Below are positions 1 to 5,157 of a DNA stretch of 33,270 nucleotides, in pieces (the first letter of the stretch is position 1; the number at the start of each line of letters is the position of its first letter). The stretch spans positions 1 through 33,270 of the forward strand of contig JAEHGL010000014.1 of assembly GCA_019248485.1 (NCBI GenBank), in the 5' to 3' direction. Source of the DNA: Candidatus Komeilibacteria bacterium S5_K13. GTDB taxonomy: Bacteria > Patescibacteriota > Patescibacteriia > UBA1558 > S5-K13. A program made the translations under genes and the position numbers. Under the pieces are notes generated by a model. It searched no databases, was not told where the DNA came from, and worked only from the letters and a program-made list of their open reading frames with translations.

Positions 1-14
1 CCTATTTCTAAACG

Positions 15-60
15 CTCACTTTTAGAAAGGTGTGAGAACTTTTTATTGTTTTTTTCATCT
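15..60 (+). terminator. Possible terminator of an upstream gene
   Basis: CTCAC at 15-19 can pair with GTGAG at 32-36, and a T-rich stretch follows at 39-60. The stem is short and imperfect. It would end a transcript entering from the left, but no gene is visible before it in this window. Confidence 0.3.
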
Positions 61-112
61 TTTTATTCTACAAGTGTTCGGATTCAAATGCGAATGTAGG
101 AGTTTTGAAAAT

Positions 113-162
113 TAGTTTAATTTGCTGTTGTAATAAGTGGTTTAGCGTTATAAATTAAACTA
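113..162. repeat. Inverted repeat in the leader of the 247-803 gene
   Basis: TAGTTTAATTT at 113-123 is the exact reverse complement of AAATTAAACTA at 152-162, giving an 11-bp stem with a 28-nt loop. A second dyad lies just upstream (CTACA 68-72 with TGTAG 95-99, and TTCG 77-80 with CGAA 91-94). The 246-nt leader before the first gene is therefore unusually structured for this compact genome. Its function is unknown; an operator or a leader RNA are both possible. Confidence 0.45.
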
Positions 163-246
163 TTTATTACTGTGGCAAATCAACAAGGCCCAACAGTAGC
201 AACGTGTTTTTTATAAATAAACGAGTTGCAAAAAAGGGAGGATGAC

Positions 247-411
247 ATGTCATCTTTTTCGAATGGACAAATGAACCAGCTAGGTAATTCATTAGAGAGG
301 GCTGGTTTTACACCGAATGACGTCACTAAGCTTGGACAATCCAAGGAAGTTCTTGGCGGGATTTTGAAGATTCTTCGTGGTCAAGCAGAAATCAATTTTT
401 TGAACATTTGA
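247..411 (+). CDS. N-terminal part of a CPR-type putative DGR target protein
   Basis: This 54-residue ORF starts at ATG 247, chosen over the in-frame ATG at 226 because GGGAGG lies at 236-241 with correct spacing. The product contains AGFTPNDVTKLGQ and a short helical segment ending in RGQAEI, with no signal peptide or membrane helix. From memory, this is the N-terminal module of a roughly 190-200 residue family common in CPR genomes, where the module runs directly into the part encoded at 408-803. Here the frame closes at TGA 409-411, immediately after a T6G run at 396-402. A single -1 shift there would join the two frames. No biochemical function is known to me. It could also be a real stand-alone small protein translationally coupled to the next ORF. 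Confidence 0.6.
   Translation: MSSFSNGQMNQLGNSLERAGFTPNDVTKLGQSKEVLGGILKILRGQAEINFLNI
396..402 (+). other. Candidate -1 frameshift site (T TTT TTG)
   Basis: In the reading frame of the upstream ORF the codons are AAT TTT TTG, so bases 396-402 fit the X XXY YYZ slippery pattern. After a -1 slip the ribosome would continue GAA CAT TTG ATT GAC into the downstream frame. An obvious 3' stimulatory pseudoknot was not found by eye. A one-base deletion in the T run, biological or from assembly, explains it equally well. Confidence 0.4.
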
Positions 412-803
412 TTGACTGTGATGCCAAACCCTTCGTTCCAAATGGTTGGTCCGTTGAAGAGCATCAAATGAGTGGTCAATTCAGTCTCAACTCTGCCAAG
501 ATTGAATTGTATCTGTCTAGAAAGCAGGCAAAGGGTTTAATCGTTGGAAATGATTTGAGGGATAGAATTAAAGGTAGGTCAGTTCTGAACGCAAATGTTC
601 TTGACTATTTACTTGCTCATCCTGAATTAATTCCGAATAATTGGAAAGGTAAATATGTATTTTTTTGGGGTACAATTTACCGCGACTCTTATAATAATCT
701 CTCCGTTCGTTACCTCCGCTGTATTGGATCGGAATGGTGCTGTGATTACTACTGTCTAAACTGCTACTTCGACTCCGATGAGCCATGTGCTCTCGCAAGT
801 TAA
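408..803 (+). CDS. C-terminal part of the putative DGR target protein, with a variable-looking end
   Basis: This 131-residue frame opens at TTG 408, overlapping the previous stop, with no Shine-Dalgarno of its own. It probably continues the 247-411 gene through a frameshift: coding potential extends upstream of TTG as EHLIDCDAKPF, which matches the junction I remember in unsplit relatives. Central motifs are FVPNGWSVEEHQ, LNANVLDYLLAHPELIP and FFWGTIYRDS. The last 35 residues are rich in Cys, Tyr, Asp and Trp and use codons unlike the rest of the window: 13 of 14 codons at 738-779 end in C or T, and nine end in C. That is what adenine mutagenesis of AAY template codons would produce. The family role is probably ligand binding through a hypervariable C-terminus (inference). 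No reverse transcriptase, Avd or template repeat is visible in the window. Confidence 0.6.
   Translation: MIDCDAKPFVPNGWSVEEHQMSGQFSLNSAKIELYLSRKQAKGLIVGNDLRDRIKGRSVLNANVLDYLLAHPELIPNNWKGKYVFFWGTIYRDSYNNLSVRYLRCIGSEWCCDYYCLNCYFDSDEPCALAS
720..800 (+). other. Candidate DGR variable region
   Basis: From codon 720 to the codon before the stop, the sequence encodes alternating Cys, Tyr, Asp, Asn, Phe and Ser around a fixed-looking scaffold that ends in LAS. Codons are almost all NNY and often end in C, against the strong A/T third-position bias of neighbouring genes. Retrohoming from a template with AAC/AAT codons would leave this signature. The matching template repeat was searched for by eye in the window and not found. 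Confidence 0.45.
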
Positions 804-851
804 TGTTAATGCTTAGTTCTTAAGTCCTTTGGCTTTTGAACTTAGTGTTTG

Positions 852-885
852 ACCTTGGTTGCTTAATGGTAGCCAAGGTTTTTTT
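852..885 (+). terminator. Intrinsic terminator after the 408-803 ORF
   Basis: ACCTTGG at 852-858 pairs with CCAAGGT at 873-879. The stem extends inward through wobble pairs to a TAAT loop, and the sequence is followed by a T7 run at 879-885. This is a well-formed Rho-independent terminator for the plus-strand gene. Confidence 0.8.
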
Positions 886-910
886 ATTTATATAAATTTT
901 TAGTATCTAA

Positions 911-1024
911 TAATCAGTCTTCAAGTGGAATGAAATGTAGTCGAGAAGCTGATAAAAATTAAAATCAGGTTCTCGATGCTTAGACTGAGTTTAGCTGAAG
1001 TCCAGGCTCGAACACTGATTTTTT
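911..1024. mobile_element. MITE-like or REP-like inverted-repeat element
   Basis: The gap 804-1128 has no gene. Besides the terminator at 852-885 it holds this element. Terminal AATCAGT (912-918) is the inverted copy of ACTGATT (1014-1020). Inside, TCAGTCT (914-920) pairs with AGACTGA (982-988). TCGAGAAgCTGAT (941-953) pairs with ATCAGgTTCTCGA (964-976), with one G-G mismatch. The element is richer in GC than its surroundings and ends in a T6 run. It encodes nothing. It resembles a non-autonomous palindromic repeat; no target-site duplication was clear. Confidence 0.5.
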
Positions 1025-1034
1025 ATCCGTATTA

Positions 1035-1066
1035 TTAGTATAATTAGTAAGATTAGTATATTAGTA
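1035..1066. repeat. Four short direct repeats of TTAGTA
   Basis: TTAGTA occurs at 1035, 1044, 1053 and 1061, with spacing of 9, 9 and 8 bases, and once more at 900 on the other side of the palindromic element. The array is AT-only and sits between two terminators. It could be a protein-binding array or simple-sequence drift. Confidence 0.5.
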
Positions 1067-1081
1067 TCGTATATTCGTATA

Positions 1082-1113
1082 TAAAAAAACAGGGAAGATT
1101 AGCTTTCCCTGTT
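1082..1113 (-). terminator. Intrinsic terminator of the minus-strand gene
   Basis: AACAGGGAA (1088-1096) pairs perfectly with TTCCCTGTT (1105-1113) around an 8-nt loop. Read on the minus strand, the hairpin is followed by a run of Ts (A run at 1083-1089 on the plus strand). It lies 15 nt past the stop of the minus-strand gene. Confidence 0.85.
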
Positions 1114-1128
1114 AATGTGTTTTTATAT

Positions 1129-2142
1129 TTATTGAAGATCTCTTACAATCTTCAATATTTCTTCTCCCGAAAGATATTCTAGTTTTTTCCAGACTGATTC
1201 AATAGCGATTTTAGCCTCTTGTTGTCTTTTCTCAACTATTGTAATAGCTGCATATGAGAGATCGTCTATATATTTTTGTTCTTCTTGCAACTTTTTAACA
1301 TCAGATTTGATTATTACTAATCTTTTGCCTAGTTCGTTATATAAATCATTAATATCGTCATCTGACATATTTTGCAGCTCTTCTTTTGTAGGTAATGGAG
1401 AACCATTGAGCTGGAGCTGTGGTGATTCCTCGGTTTGCATTTCTAAAGACCCAACAAGGAGATTTTCTGCGGAACTTTTATCACTATTTTCCGCAGGCTT
1501 TTCTTGTCGCGTCTGATTTTCTTCGTATTCATCTTTTTTGACAAGAAACATTTTAGTCCATTCATAAATAGTCTCTCCCTTTCTCCCATCGGGCATTAAT
1601 AATTTAAATTTAATGGCAGGACGTATAACAGAATTATACAGAGATTCAAAACCATTGTATCCAAGGGGCTTATAAACTTCATCGTAGATTCTTTTCTTCT
1701 TACGATCTCCCTGGATCATTACTCTATTAATTCCAGCTCGAAATTTTCCATCAAGTGCATAAAATAGCTTTAGACACTTTTGGAATATCTTTTTTTCCTC
1801 GATTTCCTTTTCTCGTGGTTTTTCAAGCTCTGTTATTTTCTCTCTAATCCCATCTTCAAAATTTGAATAATTGATGCCATTCGGAATTTTGGTTGTCAAC
1901 GCATGTCGGGTGCCATTTTCTCCAGGCTGAGCATTTATTGTTAGTGTGCCCGTGGTTAAATTAACCGATATTAGACAAACTCTTCCTTGAAGAGTGCTTC
2001 TTCCTTTTAATTTCTTGGCGAGTATAAAGTTTAGCTCGCCATCAAGTTCAAAAGTAGAGAAAAACTCTTCTAAAAGTTCTTTCATGCCTTCTGGAATTTC
2101 CATGGTATGAGCCTTGCCGACTGTTACATTTATCTTGAGCAT
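1129..2142 (-). CDS. Unrecognised charged protein with C-terminal coiled coil
   Basis: I do not recognise this 337-residue protein. The ATG at 2142 (MLKINVTV) is preferred over the upstream in-frame ATG at 2172 because GGGGG sits 5-6 nt before it on the minus strand. The protein has no signal peptide or membrane helix and should be cytoplasmic. Residues 1-100 look like a mixed alpha/beta domain. Residues 117-205 form a Lys/Arg-rich, possibly helical domain (GDRKKKRIYDEVY) that could bind nucleic acid. Residues 206-255 are a Pro/Glu/Ser-rich linker. Residues 260-337 are heptad-like and probably coiled coil. It is the only minus-strand gene in the window and a separate unit, with its own promoter and terminator. 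It stands next to the putative DGR target, but nothing shows a functional link. Confidence 0.75.
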   Translation of the reverse strand: MLKINVTVGKAHTMEIPEGMKELLEEFFSTFELDGELNFILAKKLKGRSTLQGRVCLISVNLTTGTLTINAQPGENGTRHALTTKIPNGINYSNFEDGIREKITELEKPREKEIEEKKIFQKCLKLFYALDGKFRAGINRVMIQGDRKKKRIYDEVYKPLGYNGFESLYNSVIRPAIKFKLLMPDGRKGETIYEWTKMFLVKKDEYEENQTRQEKPAENSDKSSAENLLVGSLEMQTEESPQLQLNGSPLPTKEELQNMSDDDINDLYNELGKRLVIIKSDVKKLQEEQKYIDDLSYAAITIVEKRQQEAKIAIESVWKKLEYLSGEEILKIVRDLQ

Positions 2143-2175
2143 GTGTTCCCCCTGTATTTTTTTATTTTTCATAAT

Positions 2176-2204
2176 AGATTATCATATAAACATAGTCTTG
2201 TCAA
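2176..2204 (-). promoter_or_regulatory. Sigma-70-type promoter for the minus-strand gene
   Basis: On the minus strand a perfect TTGACA (-35, plus positions 2199-2204) is followed by 17 nt and TAATCT (-10, plus positions 2176-2181). The start codon lies 34 nt downstream of the -10, leaving a short leader with a strong Shine-Dalgarno. This is the best promoter match in the window. Confidence 0.75.
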
Positions 2205-2215
2205 TGTGATTTGAT

Positions 2216-2241
2216 CCTCAGGGTTGGCGACCCTCAGGGTC
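2216..2241. repeat. GC-rich repeat with two CCTCAGGGT copies
   Basis: CCTCAGGGT occurs at 2216-2224 and 2232-2240. The second copy lies inside the palindrome GACCCTCAGGGTC (2229-2241). The patch is strikingly GC-rich in this AT-rich intergenic region between two divergent genes. It may be an interspersed repeat or an operator. Confidence 0.5.
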
Positions 2242-2274
2242 AAGAATGCTCTATTTTAGTGGCATTATTAATAT

Positions 2275-2303
2275 TTGATTTTTTGTTTTTTATATGTTAT
2301 ATT
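2275..2303 (+). promoter_or_regulatory. Promoter for lepB-hisS
   Basis: TTGATT (2275-2280), a 17-nt spacer and TATATT (2298-2303) form a good promoter. A TG one base before the -10 makes it an extended -10 element. The expected transcription start, about 2310, is only a few bases before the lepB ATG at 2313, so the mRNA would be nearly leaderless. Confidence 0.6.
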
Positions 2304-2312
2304 ATTCATAAT

Positions 2313-2984
2313 ATGCAAGAGCTAAATACAACAAATTTACAAAAACAAGACTCAAAAAAAGAAGATTTTTTAGAATCTACTGATTTTGTGCAGGGCAATA
2401 ATAGGGGGGCTTGGAGATCATATTTAAGCGTATTTTTGGAAATTGTAAAGACTATTATAATATCACTTGCAATAATACTTCCTATAAGATATTTTTTGAT
2501 CCAACCATTTATGGTAGAGGGAGCTTCTATGCAACCCAATTTTCATGACAGAGATTATCTGATAGTAAATGAAATTCTGTACAGATTCAAAGAGCCAGAA
2601 AGAGGAGAAGTTATTGTTTTCAAAAATCCAGAAAACATAAAACAATATTTTATAAAAAGAGTAATGGCAACTCCCGGAGAAAGCATCAAGATAGAAGATG
2701 GGTCTGTTTATATTAAAAAATCTGGAGATGATATTTACAACAAAGTAAATGAAGACGAGTATTTACCAAAAGATTTAAAGACCTACGGTAATTCTTCTGA
2801 AATTATGTTAGCGGACGATGAATATTTTGTAATGGGAGATAATCGTGGAAACAGTAGAGATAGTAGATTTTTTGGTCCACTTAAAAGAAGTCTGATAGTT
2901 GGAAGAGTGTGGCTTAGAGGATTCCCTTTTGATCAAATTTCTATATTTAATTTTGATAAATATAATTTTTTTGATAATTTATGA
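2313..2984 (+). CDS. lepB: Signal peptidase I
   Basis: Type I signal peptidase, a membrane-bound serine/lysine protease that removes signal peptides from exported proteins. I use ATG 2313 (MQELNTTN, 223 residues) because the upstream extension from 2211 reads through the promoter and a GC-rich repeat. An acidic cytoplasmic tail of about 35 residues precedes one membrane helix near residues 42-63. Catalytic Ser72 lies in the box GASMQPN and the general base Lys115 in YFIKRVMATPG. The C-terminal box GDNRGNSRDSRFFGPL is intact. The gene overlaps hisS by an ATGA, so the two are translationally coupled. Likely substrates here include the signal-peptide-bearing pilin-like proteins at 5158, 6912 and 25045. 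Confidence 0.95.
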   Translation: MQELNTTNLQKQDSKKEDFLESTDFVQGNNRGAWRSYLSVFLEIVKTIIISLAIILPIRYFLIQPFMVEGASMQPNFHDRDYLIVNEILYRFKEPERGEVIVFKNPENIKQYFIKRVMATPGESIKIEDGSVYIKKSGDDIYNKVNEDEYLPKDLKTYGNSSEIMLADDEYFVMGDNRGNSRDSRFFGPLKRSLIVGRVWLRGFPFDQISIFNFDKYNFFDNL

Positions 2985-4297
2985 AAAAGCAAAAGATAAA
3001 AAAATATTCTCTATTAAAAGGGTTTAAGGATATAGTTCCAGAAGATCAGTTTTACTGGAATTTTGTTTTAGATAAATTAAGTAAGTGTGCAGACGCCTAT
3101 GGATTTGAAAAGATTGACTTACCAATAGTAGAGGAGTATGGACTTTTTGCAAGAAGCGTAGGGACGGATACTGATATTGTTACAAAAGAAATGTTTGCGT
3201 TTGAAACTCTTGGCAAAGAAAAAGTAGCACTAAGACCAGAGGGAACAGCCGGGGCAGTAAGAGCTTATGTAGAACACGGTATGATGAATAAGCGCAAGCC
3301 AGTGAAGATGTATTATGAGGGTCCTATGTTTAGATATGAAAAACCTCAAGCAGGAAGATTTCGCCAATTTCATCAATTTGGATGTGAGGTTTTTGGTGAA
3401 GATGATCCAATCGTAGACGCCCAAATTATCTATATGTGTTATCAGATATTTGATGAGCTAAATATTCCAATTGAAATTAAGATAAACAGCATCGGTTGTA
3501 ATACTTGTCGAAATCACTATTTAAAAGCCTTGAAATTATATTTGAAAAAATATAAGTCAAAGCTATGCGTAGATTGCAACAAGAGATATAACAAAAATAT
3601 ACTTAGAATTTTAGATTGTAAAGAAAAGAAATGCCAAGAGATTGTGGCTGATGCTCCGCAAATAGTTGACCATCTATGCACAGATTGTAATACTCATTTT
3701 GTAAAAACATTAGAGTACTTGGAAGAATCTCAAATAGCATATACACTTAATCCATTTATCGTAAGAGGATTAGATTATTACAATAGAACTGCTTTTGAAA
3801 TATTTTGTAAAGAAGAGGATGGAAGTCAGAGTGCGCTTGGTGGTGGTGGTCGTTATGATTCTCTTGTGAGAATGCTTGGTGGTCAAAAAACCCCAGCCAT
3901 TGGATTTGCACTTGGGATAGAGAGAATTGTTTCAAGGTTAAGAGATATGTATGAAAAAACTCCAGCAGACGAAAGAAAATTTGAGATTCCTACCTCAAAG
4001 ACTTGTGATGTTTTCATTGCGCAGTTGGGTGATGGTGCTAGAAAAAAAGTTTTAGTTCTCTTTGAAAAAATAAGGCGCGAGGGATTTTTGGTTGGAGAGA
4101 GTGTTTCAAAGACAGCACTTAAACAACAAATGGAAGAAGCTGATAGACTCAAGGCAAAAATGTGTCTTATAGTAGGTCAGAAAGAAATAATGGACGATAC
4201 GATTTTAATAAGAGATATGGAAAGTGGAAATCAAGAAATAGTTCCGTCTGGTCAAATATTAAAAGTTTTAAGAAGAAGATTAGATAGTTTGAAATAA
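2981..4297 (+). CDS. hisS: Histidyl-tRNA synthetase
   Basis: Class II aminoacyl-tRNA synthetase that charges tRNA-His. At 438 residues it has the usual bacterial length. RPEGTA lies at residues 85-90, motif 2 with MFRYEKPQ and RFRQFHQFG at about 116-134, the histidine-specific GLDYY at 263-267, GGGGRYD at 287-293 and motif 3 GFALGIER at 308-315. The C-terminal anticodon-binding domain starts near residue 335. The insertion between motifs 2 and 3 carries several CxxC pairs (173/176, 196/199, 233/236), a possible metal site also seen in some other bacterial HisRS. The start ATG overlaps the lepB stop by four bases, so it is co-transcribed with lepB. Confidence 0.96.
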   Translation: MKKQKIKKYSLLKGFKDIVPEDQFYWNFVLDKLSKCADAYGFEKIDLPIVEEYGLFARSVGTDTDIVTKEMFAFETLGKEKVALRPEGTAGAVRAYVEHGMMNKRKPVKMYYEGPMFRYEKPQAGRFRQFHQFGCEVFGEDDPIVDAQIIYMCYQIFDELNIPIEIKINSIGCNTCRNHYLKALKLYLKKYKSKLCVDCNKRYNKNILRILDCKEKKCQEIVADAPQIVDHLCTDCNTHFVKTLEYLEESQIAYTLNPFIVRGLDYYNRTAFEIFCKEEDGSQSALGGGGRYDSLVRMLGGQKTPAIGFALGIERIVSRLRDMYEKTPADERKFEIPTSKTCDVFIAQLGDGARKKVLVLFEKIRREGFLVGESVSKTALKQQMEEADRLKAKMCLIVGQKEIMDDTILIRDMESGNQEIVPSGQILKVLRRRLDSLK

Positions 4298-4349
4298 ATA
4301 GGTATAAGGGATAAGGGGTATGGTATGTGGGATAAATACTTTATTCTAC

Positions 4350-4373
4350 ATTCAAAATTTTATATTCAAAATT
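4350..4373. repeat. Direct repeat upstream of rpsU
   Basis: ATTCAAAATT occurs at 4350-4359 and again at 4364-4373, a 14-nt period, in the 105-nt hisS-rpsU gap. The rest of that gap is G-rich, with repeated words related to ATAAGGG and GGGATAA. No clear promoter was found. Confidence 0.45.
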
Positions 4374-4402
4374 AATAATATAACCTGAAAGGGGGTGTAA
4401 AT

Positions 4403-4633
4403 ATGGTAGAAGTAAAAATCAAGAACAATGAGTCATTTGAAAAACTTTTTAGAAGATTCACAAAAAAAATCATTCAAAGTGGTAAATTATTGCAAGCAAG
4501 AAAAATTAGATTTAAGACAAAAGCAAAGAATGATAAGAAAAAAAGAGACGGAGCTTTTCATAGAATGAAAGTCCAAGACAAAAGAGAGTATTTAAGAAAA
4601 ATTGGTAAATTAGAAGATACATATCAGAGATAG
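4403..4633 (+). CDS. rpsU: Ribosomal protein bS21
   Basis: Small basic ribosomal protein of the 30S subunit, located near the anti-Shine-Dalgarno region of 16S rRNA and involved in translation initiation. The 76-residue product has the family N-terminus with NNESFEKLFRRF and a Lys/Arg-rich helical body. The C-terminus is about 10 residues longer than the shorter family members and ends GKLEDTYQR. It has one of the strongest Shine-Dalgarno sequences in the window (AAAGGGGGTG at 4388-4397), unlike most neighbouring genes. It is followed by the YqeY-like gene, an arrangement also seen in other bacteria (from memory). Confidence 0.9.
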   Translation: MVEVKIKNNESFEKLFRRFTKKIIQSGKLLQARKIRFKTKAKNDKKKRDGAFHRMKVQDKREYLRKIGKLEDTYQR

Positions 4634-4642
4634 GCGTTGGCT

Positions 4643-4668
4643 GGCTAGCTTTAGTTGTATTGCTAGCC
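4643..4668. repeat. Hairpin between rpsU and the YqeY gene
   Basis: GGCTAGC (4643-4649) pairs with GCTAGCC (4662-4668) around a 12-nt loop. No T-tract follows, so it is not a classical terminator. The next bases contain the ACTAAC words that recur in other gaps (19940-20018, 23580-23610). Confidence 0.5.
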
Positions 4669-4697
4669 TACTAACTTAACTAATCCTACTAACCTCA

Positions 4698-5141
4698 ATG
4701 TTAAAACAACAAATAGAGCAAGATTTAATAGTTGCCCTCAAATCAAGAGATGAGAATACTGTTTCTACTCTCAAGATGTTAAAAAGCGCAATCAAGAATA
4801 AAGAGATTGAGCTTATTAAAGAGTTAGACGAAGAAGCTGTCGTTAAAATGATAATGTCAGAAGTAAAAAAGAGAAAAGACAGTATCACTCAGTTTGAAAA
4901 TGGTAATAGAATTGATCTTGCAGACAAGGAGAGGGCAGAGATAGGCGTTCTAGAAAAATATCTTCCAGAAATGTTGTCGGATGAGGAGATAAAAAAAATT
5001 ATTTATGATATAATAAATGAAGAGACAATAGAAAAAAATCCCTCCAACTTTGGTAAGCTTATGAAACTAGTAATGGAAAGAGCTAGTGGAAAAGTAGATG
5101 GTAATCGTGTCTCTGTCATACTCAAAGAAGAGTTAAAATAA
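4698..5141 (+). CDS. GatB/YqeY domain protein
   Basis: A 147-residue cytoplasmic protein of the YqeY family, related to the tail domain of GatB in the tRNA-dependent amidotransferase. Family features are the N-terminal helix with LKSRDENTVSTLKMLKSAI, the charged stretch EVKKRKDSITQFENGNR, EIGVLEKYLPEMLS in the centre and a C-terminal GKVDGNRVSVILKEEL. The stand-alone form is presumed to bind tRNA or act near translation, but its exact role is not established. Length is typical of the family. It lies downstream of rpsU and 16 nt before the first pilin-like surface gene. No clear Shine-Dalgarno precedes ATG 4698. Confidence 0.88.
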   Translation: MLKQQIEQDLIVALKSRDENTVSTLKMLKSAIKNKEIELIKELDEEAVVKMIMSEVKKRKDSITQFENGNRIDLADKERAEIGVLEKYLPEMLSDEEIKKIIYDIINEETIEKNPSNFGKLMKLVMERASGKVDGNRVSVILKEELK

Positions 5142-5157
5142 TTTTTAATTTATAGAT

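Noticed and set aside
568-798. 76-aa minus-strand ORF over the putative variable region
   Set aside because: It is an antisense shadow of the 408-803 gene, with no start signals or recognisable protein features.
1-1128. DGR reverse transcriptase, Avd or template repeat near the putative target
   Set aside because: Looked for and not found; the remaining non-coding sequence here has no near-copy of 700-800 and no RT-like ORF. The template, if real, lies outside the window.
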